Below are positions 46,422 through 56,030 of a stretch of 64,000 bases of DNA, piece after piece (positions within the stretch are counted from its first letter, which is position 1; every line of letters begins with the position of its first letter). Position numbers and translations under genes: made by a program. Origin of the DNA: Desulfuribacillus alkaliarsenatis (GTDB lineage Bacteria; Bacillota; Bacilli; Desulfuribacillales; Desulfuribacillaceae); NCBI RefSeq assembly GCF_001730225.1, contig NZ_MIJE01000031.1:171558-235557 (forward strand). Direction: 5' to 3'. Below the pieces are notes generated by a model. That model did no database searches. It was not told the DNA's origin and saw only the letters and a program-made list of their open reading frames with translations.

Positions 46422-47699
46422 TTATAACTGCTCAATAATTCTGTAGAACTCTTCTGTACTTTGTTCTACTTTAATTAACTCTTCAAAGGAATCATAACCT
46501 AAATGCTCTGCTATTTCGGCTTTAATCTCTTCTAACTTTGCTTCAAAAGTTTCCATTGCTTCTTGTACGCTAATTCCAGAGTCAGCACCGAACTCTCCAG
46601 CAAACTCACCAAAGAATAAAAACGCAGCACGCATTTCAAGAAAAGCAAACTCAAAAATTTCTTCAAGGGTCAATTGTTCAGCCATAATGTCTAAGTCATC
46701 ATGCCATTCATAGCCTGTCTGAATGCGGAAATCATTTATTTTCCATTGTTCATTTATTTTTTCTATTTCTAAATTTCGCACATACCGCTGTTGTTCAACC
46801 TCTTCTAACTGTTTCATATATTTGTTGGCTATTACATAGTCTCTAATTTCCTGACTACTAACTTCATCTGGATCTATACCATCCCCTAGCATCGCAAAAT
46901 ATATATTAAGGGCACGTAAATTTAGGCGATAGTAATTCAAGTAATCAAACTCTACTTCAGCAACAATATAATTCCCATAGCTCTCTAAAATAACAACATC
47001 ATGGAATGTAATATCGAATGCGCTGTCTGGGAAGAACATAGCACCATATTCGTCAATAAATTCTAGATAGAAAGAGTGCATACTGTCTAAGGCAGTGAAA
47101 TCCTGATTGCGTAATGCTTCCTGGAAATCTACTAATATATTATTTGCAATTTGCTCTGCTATTTCTTCGTCTAAAGGTTCTAACAGTGAGCCCAAATCAA
47201 AATTCTCTTCCCAATCAAAGAACTCTTCGATCCAACTATGTTCTTCTATGTCAATAAAGTGTACGCCATCAATCATGTCCCAATAAAGATTTGAGTCTAA
47301 ATTCTCTGATACAAAAAAGAGTGGAACATAATTACGGCCCTGCTCTTCATTAAAAGTCATGCGCGTATCCATCTGCTGAGATTCGCCGTTGACGGTAATA
47401 ATATCGCTATCGACCTGTAGTGTGATAGTGTTTTCACCTTTCTGCACTGTAACTGTCTGTGTTGCTCCATCCCAACAAACTTCAGCACCTAGGTTTTCTG
47501 AAATAAAGCGAATCGGCACCATTGTTCGATCATCTTCATTAATGTACGGGTGAGCATCTTCAAAAACTACTAGCTCGCCGTTAATTGTTATTTCCATTTC
47601 AACAGCTCCAGTAGTTGCGCTAACCGAAGTAACCGTCAATGAAAATACTAGACTAATGCATAATATGTATATTGCTATTCGCATTTTGACTTTTGACAT
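46422..47699 (-). CDS. Secreted protein with copper-amine-oxidase N-terminal-like domain
   Basis: A 425-residue protein with a signal peptide (to about residue 30). A tandem copper-amine-oxidase N-like region follows (about 35-150; EITINGELVVFEDAHPYINEDDRTMVPIRFISENLGAEVCWD and FNEEQGRNYVPLFFVSENL). These domains occur widely in secreted and wall proteins of Bacillota. The rest (150-425) is very acidic, of no known family, and may bind cations or a polymer. ATG at 47699 has GAGGGGAG; the frame is open to 47756. Confidence 0.8.
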   Translation of the reverse strand: MSKVKMRIAIYILCISLVFSLTVTSVSATTGAVEMEITINGELVVFEDAHPYINEDDRTMVPIRFISENLGAEVCWDGATQTVTVQKGENTITLQVDSDIITVNGESQQMDTRMTFNEEQGRNYVPLFFVSENLDSNLYWDMIDGVHFIDIEEHSWIEEFFDWEENFDLGSLLEPLDEEIAEQIANNILVDFQEALRNQDFTALDSMHSFYLEFIDEYGAMFFPDSAFDITFHDVVILESYGNYIVAEVEFDYLNYYRLNLRALNIYFAMLGDGIDPDEVSSQEIRDYVIANKYMKQLEEVEQQRYVRNLEIEKINEQWKINDFRIQTGYEWHDDLDIMAEQLTLEEIFEFAFLEMRAAFLFFGEFAGEFGADSGISVQEAMETFEAKLEEIKAEIAEHLGYDSFEELIKVEQSTEEFYRIIEQL

Positions 47700-47785
47700 T
47701 ATATTTCTCCCCTCACTTTTTATAATTACTCTCTTATAAATGAAAACATGCTTCATAATTATAGCTTACCATAAAAAAGCAAAAA

Positions 47786-47826
47786 TCTCCGAAGTAAATC
47801 TGCAATATACAGAATTACTTCCGAGA
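47786..47826 (-). terminator. Terminator after the methyltransferase gene
   Basis: Stem TCTCGGAAGTAA/TTACTTCGGAGA (one mismatch), then TTTTTGCTTTTTT on the minus strand. Confidence 0.9.
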
Positions 47827-47865
47827 ATATGTTCAACAATATTATACACATTAACGTATGAGTAC

Positions 47866-48480
47866 TTATTTTCCTGGTGTTGCATGAATCAGCTTTACTA
47901 TATCGCCAAATAACTTATCAATCTGCTTAATTTCTAAGCCTGCAGTTTCCATTGTAGCTTCTGTGCGCCTATTGATATTTACCCCACTATGTTTAACCGT
48001 AAGTGGATTAAGCCAATCCATCATCTTACCCAAAGCAGCGTTTTCACTACGTACATGTTCTAATAGATACAGGTTTCCTGTTGCTTTGGTTACTCGACGT
48101 AGCTCTTTAAATCCCTGTAATGCATCTGGCACAGAGCAAAATACACAAGCTGTAATAACGGTATCAAAAGTATCATCTTCAAAGGGTAATTCCTGAATAT
48201 CTGCAAGCTTAAGTTCAATTTCTGCTTTACTACTTGCTACTTTAACTTCAGCTATATCTAGCATTTTCGAACTGAAATCGACGGCTACTACTTTTATCCC
48301 CGCTGGGTAATAAGGTAAATTAGCACCTGTACCTACTCCAGCTTCCAGCACTAATCCCTGCGCTTTAGCAACAAGTGCTTTTCTCCATTTTTTCATACCC
48401 ATCAATTCCATCGGTGCCATCATAGTGTCAAAGCTTTTGGCTTTCTTATTATATTTTTCTTTTACTTGATTACTTTCCAT
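47866..48480 (-). CDS. Class I SAM-dependent methyltransferase
   Basis: A 204-residue methyltransferase of UbiE/Methyltransf_11 type: motif I LVLEAGVGTGANLPYY, motif II VDFSSKMLD, LPFEDDTFDTVITACVFCSVPD and EHVRSEN. Substrate unknown; quinone or lipid methylation is possible. ATG at 48480 overlaps the end of the nitroreductase gene by 11 bases, giving a coupled pair. Confidence 0.88.
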   Translation of the reverse strand: MESNQVKEKYNKKAKSFDTMMAPMELMGMKKWRKALVAKAQGLVLEAGVGTGANLPYYPAGIKVVAVDFSSKMLDIAEVKVASSKAEIELKLADIQELPFEDDTFDTVITACVFCSVPDALQGFKELRRVTKATGNLYLLEHVRSENAALGKMMDWLNPLTVKHSGVNINRRTEATMETAGLEIKQIDKLFGDIVKLIHATPGK

Positions 48481-49027
48481 ATTGATTTCTGTGCACCTTC
48501 TCAAATTGCAATACATCTTCATCATAAGGAGGTCTCTGTTCCTCTGGATGTCCAATAGCTATGATAGATAGCACCCGTAATGTATCAGGGATGGCCAGCA
48601 GCTTTTGCACATATTTCTCTGCCGTTAGTAGCTCATTGTGGTCACGTTTACGTATCTGAATCCAACATGAGCCTAAACCCATCGCTTCAGCAGCTAGTTG
48701 AATATTAATTGCTGCTATAGAGGTGTCTTCTGTCCATACGTCACACTTCTCCTCGTCGCCTAGTACGACAATCCCTAATGGTGCACCTTTTAAGAAAGCC
48801 GAGCCGTGTGGTCTTGCTTGGGATAACTCTTCGAGAATGGCCGCATCAGTGATAACAACAAATTCCCAAGGGCGGCGATTCCGAGACGTTGGTGAGTAGA
48901 GCGCCGCTTTGAGTAATTGATATTTTTTTTCTTCATCCACTGGTTGCTGCTTGAATTTCCTAATACTTCGCCTTCTTTTTAACAATTCCACAATTTGATT
49001 TGCATCACTTGTACTACATTCGTTCAT
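48470..49027 (-). CDS. Nitroreductase family protein
   Basis: A 185-residue FMN-dependent oxidoreductase: RRSIRKFKQQPVDE at the N-terminus, SPTSRNRRPWEFVVI, IQLAAEAMGLGSCWIQI, and IIAIGHPEEQRP. The flavin contacts of the family are present. Substrates can include quinones or nitro compounds. It heads a two-gene unit with the methyltransferase. Ribosome binding site GGGAGG. Confidence 0.92.
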   Translation of the reverse strand: MNECSTSDANQIVELLKRRRSIRKFKQQPVDEEKKYQLLKAALYSPTSRNRRPWEFVVITDAAILEELSQARPHGSAFLKGAPLGIVVLGDEEKCDVWTEDTSIAAINIQLAAEAMGLGSCWIQIRKRDHNELLTAEKYVQKLLAIPDTLRVLSIIAIGHPEEQRPPYDEDVLQFEKVHRNQYGK

Positions 49028-49085
49028 TTATATCCTCCCATTTCTCTAAATTTCAGATAGAACATTAACAAACTTAGTATCCCAA

Positions 49086-49128
49086 AACACAGGGACGGTG
49101 CAACACAGCAGAACCGTCCCCTTGTGTT
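49086..49128 (-). terminator. Long hairpin (REP-like) directly after the GlcD-GlcF gene
   Basis: Arms AACACAGGGACGGT and ACCGTCCCCTTGTGTT with a 13-base loop; AACACAAGGGGACGGT opens on the minus strand. It begins one base beyond the stop codon and ends in TTTTGGG. The ACCGTCCC/GGGACGGT core is the form of widely spread REP-like repeats in clostridial genomes; here it could end transcription. Confidence 0.65.
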
Positions 49129-52014
49129 CTATTTTGCTTTAGCGCAGCGATCTATTAGATACAGTATTGATTGATAGCTAATTTCTCCGTGGTGTGATAA
49201 GCCGATTTCACAGGTTCTACTGTTAGAGTAGCCTGATGTACAGCGACCTTCTAGCGAGTCTTTTAGCGTCGCTAAGGCTGATGCGTTAAGTTCTGGTGTC
49301 GTAAACCCTTTGTCACCCGAGAATCCACAGCATCTTACTTTCTCAGGGAAAATCGCTTCTTTAGCGCAAGCTTTAGCTATTGCAGAAAATTTAGGACCCA
49401 AATTCATTTTAATCGAGCTACAGGTAACATGAACGGCGATTGTTTCATCAACTGGTTCGATGTCAAGATGCTCCAGTAAATGATCATGGATAAACTCAAC
49501 TGGCTCATATATTTTTAAATTATCGCCCATCACGCGCTGCATCCTAAAGGTGCATGGACTCGTATCGCAAAGTACTGGTATTTCTCCATTATTAGAGTAT
49601 TTAAGTAAATGTTTCTCTAGTTCCGAGCTTTTCGCATCTGCTTCTTCAAAGAATCCTTTACTCTCATACGGAACTCCACAGCAAAGATTGTCTCTGTCTT
49701 CAGGTATAATCACTTCAAAGCCAGCTTTATTTAGTACAGATAATGTGACTTCAGGGATAGAGCGTTGATCAATGTCTCCCTTTGCTGGACCCATTGTTCT
49801 ACTTATACAGGACGGGTAATATACGACCTTCTTGCTACTTTGCTTGATATCTAATTTTTGTATTGATGAGTCTATGCTTTTAGCTTTCTGAGGCATCCAC
49901 GGACTCCATAACGGGATGCGATCTCCAGAAACCCTGCGAGTCGCCCGCGTGATACCACCCATGGTTGTTGTTCCTACTAATGAGTGTATACGATTAACTG
50001 TCGCAAGCCCTACCCCAATCATAGATGTCGTCTTCTTGAAATTGTTGGCGGTAAGCTTCGAGGTGCGATTTCCAAGTCGACCCACGGTATAGGAGCGTAG
50101 CACCTTCGTATGGCTACCTGTATTGATTCCTACTGGGCAGGTTGTTGAGCATAAACCATCAACAGCACACGTCTGATTTCCCATGTATGTATAATCGGCT
50201 TGTAAACGCTCAAGCATTTGTTTGTCACTATCCGATAATTTGCCTTCCCTAGACTTTAGTCGAGCAATCATCCGTCGTGTGGTAATGCGCTGTCGTGGCG
50301 TTGTTGTAAGGTTTTGTGATGGACAGTTGACTTCACAGAATCCACATTCTATACACTTATCTATGATTTCATGGACCGCTGGTAATGGCTTTAGATGTTC
50401 AAGATGGGCATTAGGATTGTCGTTGATGATAACACCTGGATTGATGATTGCCAGCGGGTCGAATGCGCTTTTAATTCTAACCATCATCTCATAGGCTTTC
50501 TTACCCCACTCTTTTTCAACGAATGGTGCCATATTTCTACCTGTTCCGTGTTCCGCCTTTAATGATCCACCATATTTGTCTGCTACTAGGTCACAGACTT
50601 CCTGCATGAAAAGATCATATCGCTCTACTTCAGCGTCGATTCCAAAATCCTGTGTAAACACAAAGTGCACGTTACTATCTAAGGCATGACCGAATATTAT
50701 TGCTTCATGATAACCATGTTTCTCAAATAAATCCTGTAGGGCTAGAATCGATTCCGCTAAATTTTCCATAGGGAAAGCTACATCTTCAATTATGACCGTT
50801 GTGCCGATTTTCCTCATCGCACCTACGGCAGGAAATAGTCCTTTACGAATATTCCAGAGTTTTTGGTATTCAGGTTTTTTATCTGTGAATTCGATTGGCA
50901 GTTCTGTTTTTATTTCTGATAGCGCTTGTTTGACTTGGTCAATTCGCTGTTGTAGCTCTTGGTGACTGTCGCCTGTTACTTCAATTAGCAGTGCACTGGC
51001 TTTAGGATTCAAGTCCTTAAGATAAGGCGGCATACCTTCAACGTTTTCAACAGAGCGCAAGGAGCTTCTATCCATAAGTTCAGCCGCTGATACGAAGTCG
51101 CGCTCTAAGCGCATAACACCTTTGCAGGCTTGCTCAATGTCAGGAAACACAACTAAGGCAGATGCCCGATGCTCAAACTCCCTAACCGTACGGTAGGAGA
51201 TTTCCGCAATAAAACCAAGTGTTCCTTCAGAGCCAATCATTAGGTGCTTTATGATATCTATTGGATCGTAGAAATCGACAAATGCGTTTATGCTATAGCC
51301 CGTTGTATTTTTGATTTTGAATTTGTGAGTAATCTGTTCCTTCAATGCTATGTCTGCTAGTATCTCGTCACGGATTCTTTCTATTTCTTTTATTAAATCA
51401 GCATGTTTCGATTGGAACGCTTGAATAGATTCCTGACTTGAAGTGTCTAAGATAGTACCATCCCAGAATATAATCTTCATATGTACGACTGTTTTATAAC
51501 TATTATCGGCAATACCACAGCACATACCACTGGCATTGTTAGCAGCAATACCACCTATCATGGCATGGTTTATAGATGCTGGATCTGGCCCAATTTTCTT
51601 ACTATACTTAATTAACTTACGATTTGCTTCAGCACCTATTACACCAGGTTCAAGCTTAATTATATCGCCATCTTCTTGCACAGCACAGTTCGACCAATTC
51701 CCATACAAATAGATGAGAATAGAATCGGATATTGCCTGACCTGATAAACTCGTTCCTGCTGCTCTGAATGTTACAGGTACCTTTAATTTTGCAGCTACTT
51801 CCATCAGCTTCGTAATTTCCTTGCATGTCTTTGCTTTAATAACTAGCTTAGGAATTAATCGATAAAAACTCCCGTCTGTTCCATAGGCTATTCTTCTTAA
51901 TGGGTCTGCGATAATTCTGTCGTCTGGAATGTCATGGGATATTTCATTGTAAAATTGCTGATATACGGAAGGTAATGCTTTAATGTCTTCGATTCGCAAC
52001 TGTAGTTTCTTCAT
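49129..52014 (-). CDS. Fused FAD-linked oxidase / Fe-S oxidoreductase (GlcD-GlcF type)
   Basis: A 961-residue protein. N-terminal FAD-binding PCMH domain (about 40-270; TFRAAGTSLSGQAISDSILIYL, GGIAANNASGMCCG, GSEGTLGFIAEISY), FAD-oxidase C-terminal domain to about 530 (RKGLFPAVGAMRK, FGHALDSNVHF, EHGTGRNMAPF), a 4Fe-4S part (CIECGFCEVNCPS and a second C-rich cluster) and a CCG-type Fe-S oxidoreductase region (DNLCCGVPYESKG, VRCCGFSGDKG). This is the layout of YdiJ/Dld-like D-2-hydroxyacid oxidases. Likely substrates are D-lactate or D-2-hydroxyglutarate. Confidence 0.9.
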   Translation of the reverse strand: MKKLQLRIEDIKALPSVYQQFYNEISHDIPDDRIIADPLRRIAYGTDGSFYRLIPKLVIKAKTCKEITKLMEVAAKLKVPVTFRAAGTSLSGQAISDSILIYLYGNWSNCAVQEDGDIIKLEPGVIGAEANRKLIKYSKKIGPDPASINHAMIGGIAANNASGMCCGIADNSYKTVVHMKIIFWDGTILDTSSQESIQAFQSKHADLIKEIERIRDEILADIALKEQITHKFKIKNTTGYSINAFVDFYDPIDIIKHLMIGSEGTLGFIAEISYRTVREFEHRASALVVFPDIEQACKGVMRLERDFVSAAELMDRSSLRSVENVEGMPPYLKDLNPKASALLIEVTGDSHQELQQRIDQVKQALSEIKTELPIEFTDKKPEYQKLWNIRKGLFPAVGAMRKIGTTVIIEDVAFPMENLAESILALQDLFEKHGYHEAIIFGHALDSNVHFVFTQDFGIDAEVERYDLFMQEVCDLVADKYGGSLKAEHGTGRNMAPFVEKEWGKKAYEMMVRIKSAFDPLAIINPGVIINDNPNAHLEHLKPLPAVHEIIDKCIECGFCEVNCPSQNLTTTPRQRITTRRMIARLKSREGKLSDSDKQMLERLQADYTYMGNQTCAVDGLCSTTCPVGINTGSHTKVLRSYTVGRLGNRTSKLTANNFKKTTSMIGVGLATVNRIHSLVGTTTMGGITRATRRVSGDRIPLWSPWMPQKAKSIDSSIQKLDIKQSSKKVVYYPSCISRTMGPAKGDIDQRSIPEVTLSVLNKAGFEVIIPEDRDNLCCGVPYESKGFFEEADAKSSELEKHLLKYSNNGEIPVLCDTSPCTFRMQRVMGDNLKIYEPVEFIHDHLLEHLDIEPVDETIAVHVTCSSIKMNLGPKFSAIAKACAKEAIFPEKVRCCGFSGDKGFTTPELNASALATLKDSLEGRCTSGYSNSRTCEIGLSHHGEISYQSILYLIDRCAKAK

Positions 52015-52183
52015 TTAATATAAGCCTCCAATCATATTAATTTTGTAGTTATCTTTATATTAGAGAATACACAAGTATTTAGGCAATTATCCATGTGCTA
52101 AATTTACACTAATATTGTTAGTATTCGAAGTCATTAGCATTGTATGCACGCTGTGGACTACTCACTTTAAACGTATTAAAAAA

Positions 52184-52227
52184 AGAGTATCGCTTCCCTA
52201 TATAATATCTATAGGTAACAATACTCT
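52184..52227 (-). terminator. Terminator after htpG
   Basis: AGAGTAT/ATACTCT outer stem with an inner CTATA/TATAG pair; TTTTTT follows on the minus strand. Confidence 0.85.
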
Positions 52228-52241
52228 CGTTTATTTGCTAT

Positions 52242-54161
52242 TTACACCATAACCTTACACATGTTATTAGTGAATTCGACTGGGTCTTCAACAGGTAATC
52301 CTTCAATTAAAAGAGCCTGGTTATAAAGGATATTTGTGTAAAGCTCTAGCTTATCTTTATCATTTTCAAAAGCGTTCTGCAAGGATTTAAAGACTTCATG
52401 GTTAGTATTGATTTCCAACACCTTAGCCGCTTTTACTTTTTGATTGTCTGGCATTTGGTTCAGAATTTTTTCCATTTCAATTGTAACTTCGCCGTCTGTT
52501 GAGAAGCATACTGGGTGTGTTTTTAGACGCTTAGAAGCACGAACTTCTTTTACCTTGTCAGATAATATGGAGTTCATTTGCTCAAATAACTCTTTATACT
52601 CTTCTTTAGCCTTGTCGTCCTTATCCTGCTCCTGTTCAATTCCTAAGTCGCCTGCCGTAACAGACTTAAATTCCTTGTCTTTATATGTTCTTAATACCTT
52701 GATTGCAAACTCATCAATGTCCTCAGTGAAGTACAGGATTTCAAAGCCTTTATCTGCTACTAGCTCAGTTTGCGGAGACTTCTCAATACGCTCGTTACTT
52801 TCACCTGTAGCATAATAGATATACTTTTGTTCTTCTGGCATGCGCTCAATATACTCATCCAGTGATACAAGTTTTTTCTCAGTTGAGGAATAGAACATTA
52901 CTAGGTCTTGCAAGTCTTCTTTATGTCTACCGAATTCGTTATAAACACCAAACTTTAACTGTCTACCAAAGGACTTAAAGAACTCCTCATATTTTTCACG
53001 ATCGTCCTTCATGATAGTTTGAAGCTCTTTTTTAATTTTATTTTTAATGTTCTTAGCAATTAGTTTAAGCTGACGGTCATGCTGTAGCATTTCCCTGGAA
53101 ATATTAAGAGATAAGTCCTCGGAGTCAACCATACCTTTTACAAAGCTGAAATAATCAGGTAGTAGGTCGGAGCATTTCTCCATAATAAGCACACCACTTG
53201 AGTAAAGCTCTAGACCCTTTTCATATTCCTTCGTATAATAATCGAATGGAATCGTTTCTGGAATGAATAAAATCGCATTATAACGCACAGCTCCATCAAC
53301 GCTTATGTGGATATGCTTAATCGGTTTATCAAAGCCGTAATGCTTTTCAGCATAGAAATTATGATAATCTTCATCAGTTAATTCGTTCTTGTTCTTACGC
53401 CAGATTGGCACCATACTATTGATTGTCTTCTCTTCTACAACATACTCGTATTCTGGCTGCTTGTCCTGCTGTTCGTCCTTGTTGTCTTCTGCAGCAGGTG
53501 TCTCAGGTTGTTCTTTTAGCTTGCGCTCTGCAATATCCATTTTAATTGGGTAACGGATAAAGTCAGAGTATTTTTTAATGATATTTTGCAGACGGTATTC
53601 ATCGACAAATTCATCATAGTTTTCGTCTTCAGTATTATCTTTAATCTTTAAGATGATATCTGTGCCGACAGTGTCCTTTTCTACTGCTTTGATGGTATAG
53701 CCGTCTGCACCCTTAGATTCCCATTTAAAAGCTTCGTCACTGTCTATTGACTTTGTTATTACAGTTACGACATCTGCCACCATAAACGCCGAATAAAAAC
53801 CGACTCCAAATTGACCAATGATATCATGTCCGTCTTTTAATTCGTTTTCCTTCTTAAAGGCCAATGAGCCGCTTTTAGCGATGACGCCAAGGTTTTTCTC
53901 AAGCTCTTCCTTAGTCATACCGATTCCCGTATCGGATATTGTTAAGGTTCTAGATTCTTTGTCAGGGGTTATTTTAATGTAGTAGTCATCTTTGTTGAAG
54001 CTAATATTTTCATCTGTTAGTGCACGATAATAGATTTTATCGATTGCATCACTTGCGTTAGAAATAAGCTCACGAAGGAATATTTCCTTGTGTGTGTAAA
54101 TGGAGTTGATCATTAGCTCTAGGAGCCGCTTAGATTCTGCCTTAAATTGTCTCTTTGCCAT
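52242..54161 (-). CDS. htpG: Chaperone HtpG (Hsp90)
   Basis: A 639-residue Hsp90: N-terminal ATPase ([56 protein letters not shown]), middle domain with LNISREMLQ, and a C-terminal dimerisation domain. It has an acidic Lys/Glu/Gln-rich linker (about 218-240) that bacterial HtpG proteins often lack or keep short. AAGGAGAG precedes ATG. A CIRCE element and a good promoter lie upstream, so it is heat-shock controlled by HrcA. Confidence 0.96.
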   Translation of the reverse strand: MAKRQFKAESKRLLELMINSIYTHKEIFLRELISNASDAIDKIYYRALTDENISFNKDDYYIKITPDKESRTLTISDTGIGMTKEELEKNLGVIAKSGSLAFKKENELKDGHDIIGQFGVGFYSAFMVADVVTVITKSIDSDEAFKWESKGADGYTIKAVEKDTVGTDIILKIKDNTEDENYDEFVDEYRLQNIIKKYSDFIRYPIKMDIAERKLKEQPETPAAEDNKDEQQDKQPEYEYVVEEKTINSMVPIWRKNKNELTDEDYHNFYAEKHYGFDKPIKHIHISVDGAVRYNAILFIPETIPFDYYTKEYEKGLELYSSGVLIMEKCSDLLPDYFSFVKGMVDSEDLSLNISREMLQHDRQLKLIAKNIKNKIKKELQTIMKDDREKYEEFFKSFGRQLKFGVYNEFGRHKEDLQDLVMFYSSTEKKLVSLDEYIERMPEEQKYIYYATGESNERIEKSPQTELVADKGFEILYFTEDIDEFAIKVLRTYKDKEFKSVTAGDLGIEQEQDKDDKAKEEYKELFEQMNSILSDKVKEVRASKRLKTHPVCFSTDGEVTIEMEKILNQMPDNQKVKAAKVLEINTNHEVFKSLQNAFENDKDKLELYTNILYNQALLIEGLPVEDPVEFTNNMCKVMV

Positions 54162-54244
54162 TGTATCTCTCCTATACTTTGATTTATGTTTATATTATAT
54201 ATGTAGGAACGCACACGGGCGGGGCAGATTGCAGTTAGCTTTCG

Positions 54245-54271
54245 TTAGCACTCTAGCCCCGCGAGTGCTAA
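54245..54271. promoter_or_regulatory. CIRCE element (HrcA operator)
   Basis: Perfect inverted repeat TTAGCACTC-N9-GAGTGCTAA. It is just downstream of the htpG promoter, where HrcA binding would block transcription. In many Bacillota CIRCE controls dnaK and groE; htpG control is less common. Confidence 0.97.
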
Positions 54272-54282
54272 TTTCTATTAAT

Positions 54283-54311
54283 TTTATATCATATCAATTT
54301 TTCTCTGTCAA
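54283..54311 (-). promoter_or_regulatory. htpG promoter
   Basis: On the minus strand: TTGACA (54306-54311), 17-base spacer, TATAAA (54283-54288). A near-consensus housekeeping promoter; the CIRCE element covers the expected transcription start. Confidence 0.85.
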
Positions 54312-54330
54312 TATTTGCACATAAGCAGGT

Positions 54331-54903
54331 TTAGATGCGGTCAAACAAAAGCTCTAACGCTGGTAATGTATTGATTATCTCTTCCTGTTCATGGGCTAGC
54401 AAAACTTGTATTGAAGTTCCTAATATAGTGCCTAGCATAATTCTTGCTATGGCGATAGACGATGGATTATTGTTAGAATCGGTAAGAATGTATTTTTCTA
54501 TTAAATTAGCTAAGTTGCTAAATAAGTCATTGATGATATCCTTAAGGGATGTTGACCATAGTGACATGCTGGTAATATCATAAAACATTTTAAAAAACTC
54601 AGGTTTTTTTCGTAACATTTCTTGAAAGTATTCAGTTAAATACATTATTCTCTCTTTCTTGGAAGCACCTTTTTTTAAGTTTGCTTCTATTTCACCAACA
54701 AATTGTTTAGCCAATGTATTGATTACTTCCGTAAATAAACCTTCTTTATTCTTATAGTAATAGTTTAATTGACTTAACACGACTCCCGCTTCATCAGCAA
54801 TATTTCTTAACGACACATTGGCATATCCTCTTTCTTCTATGCATTTAAAGGCAGCATTTAATATCTTCTCAGCTTGTTTTATATTGTCTAATTCATTACC
54901 CAT
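54331..54903 (-). CDS. TetR/AcrR family regulator downstream of degV
   Basis: A 190-residue TetR protein (helix-turn-helix about 12-56; CIEERGYANVSLRNIADEAGVVLSQLNYYYKNKEGL). The C-terminal part is typical of TetR regulators that bind fatty-acid-like ligands. It follows degV in the same direction with a 48-base gap. The palindrome upstream of degV is the likely operator, giving a self-limiting unit. Confidence 0.88.
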   Translation of the reverse strand: MGNELDNIKQAEKILNAAFKCIEERGYANVSLRNIADEAGVVLSQLNYYYKNKEGLFTEVINTLAKQFVGEIEANLKKGASKKERIMYLTEYFQEMLRKKPEFFKMFYDITSMSLWSTSLKDIINDLFSNLANLIEKYILTDSNNNPSSIAIARIMLGTILGTSIQVLLAHEQEEIINTLPALELLFDRI

Positions 54904-54951
54904 GATTTCATCCTCCTGAATAGCCTGGAATATTGCCGTCTAACGGTAAAT

Positions 54952-55821
54952 CTAAGCCCGCTCTTTACCTAGAAAACATAAACCAACTATATTGGGGCCA
55001 GTATGAGCGCCAATTACAGGTCCTACATTATTGATTATTACATCCTTAATATTATAAGAGGAGCGGATAAGTTCTTCCACTTTACGTGCATCTTCTTCGC
55101 AATCTCCATGGCAAATAGCAATCGTCTGGTTTTCAGGATTTTCGACCCTTTCCTCGAACATTTCTACTAAAGCTTTAAGGGACTTCTTCCTTCCTCTTAT
55201 TTTAGAAACGACCTTTAGTTTACCTTCTTTATCGACTGTAAGCATTGGATTTATATTTAAAACAGTTCCAATCGCTGCGGCGGCTCCTGATATTCTGCCC
55301 CCGCGTTTTAGATGATTCAGATCACTTACAGTAAAAAAGTGATTTAGTCTATTTCTATTGTTTTCTAGCCAATTAATTAGTTCATCCTTCGATGCTCCAC
55401 TTTTAAGAAGCTCTATTGCATGATAACATAAAAGACCTTCCCCAATCGAAGCACATCGACTATCGATTATATCTATTGATGCATCTGAAAATTCTTCTAG
55501 TAAATTATTTTTTGCTGTATGCGCGTTCTTGTAACTACCACTAAGAGCAAATGAGAAGCTGATGTAAATGATATCGTGCCCTTTCTCAAGGATACTCCTA
55601 AAGGTTTCTTCATACTGATAAATGTTTATCTGCGCCGTTGTAGGCATCTCACCATTACGTACACCGTCATAAAAATCTTTGTAAGAAATGGTATTACCAA
55701 AATCATCTTCGTAGGTTTTTCCTTTAAAGACAAAAGGGAATTTAGCTACTGTCAGCTCATTTTCAGTAATATATGTATGTGGTAAATCACAGCAAGAATC
55801 AATCAGAATAGTTGTCGCCAT
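54952..55821 (-). CDS. DegV family protein (fatty-acid-binding, FakB-like)
   Basis: A 289-residue DegV-fold protein. TTILIDSCCDLPHTYI at the N-terminus, the ligand-loop region PTTAQIN, SFALSGSYKNA and the C-terminal VGPVIGAHTGPN, all typical of DegV/FakB. Such proteins hold a fatty acid for phosphorylation by FakA or buffer free fatty acids. No fakA is near. It starts the degV-tetR unit, with AGGAGG upstream and a palindromic operator 50 bases before the start. Confidence 0.93.
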   Translation of the reverse strand: MATTILIDSCCDLPHTYITENELTVAKFPFVFKGKTYEDDFGNTISYKDFYDGVRNGEMPTTAQINIYQYEETFRSILEKGHDIIYISFSFALSGSYKNAHTAKNNLLEEFSDASIDIIDSRCASIGEGLLCYHAIELLKSGASKDELINWLENNRNRLNHFFTVSDLNHLKRGGRISGAAAAIGTVLNINPMLTVDKEGKLKVVSKIRGRKKSLKALVEMFEERVENPENQTIAICHGDCEEDARKVEELIRSSYNIKDVIINNVGPVIGAHTGPNIVGLCFLGKERA

Positions 55822-55871
55822 TGTTGTCCTCCTAATAATTATGTTTTATTATATTTTTAACACCTTTTTAA

Positions 55872-55889
55872 TTCGGACGTTCGTCCAAA
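55872..55889. promoter_or_regulatory. Palindromic operator upstream of degV-tetR
   Basis: TTCGGACGTTCGTCCAAA: perfect core GGACG-TT-CGTCC with AT flanks. Fits a TetR operator. It follows a TATGAT -10-like element on the minus strand, so a bound repressor would block transcription. Confidence 0.7.
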
Positions 55890-55942
55890 TTTATGCTATC
55901 ATATAACCCCTAATTTAGTAAATAACTATTTTTCACACAGAA

Positions 55943-56005
55943 AACCCGACAACAAATGGCTTGAGCCAAAATGATAATTGACCATTGCCTTTTTGTTGTA
56001 GGGTT
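55943..56005 (-). terminator. Terminator after pyruvate carboxylase
   Basis: Long stem AACCCTACAACAAA / TTTGTTGTCGGGTT (one mismatch) with an inner ATGG/CCAT pair; TTTTC follows on the minus strand. Confidence 0.85.
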
Positions 56006-56030
56006 CGATTTAGAATGTTATTAATCTTTC

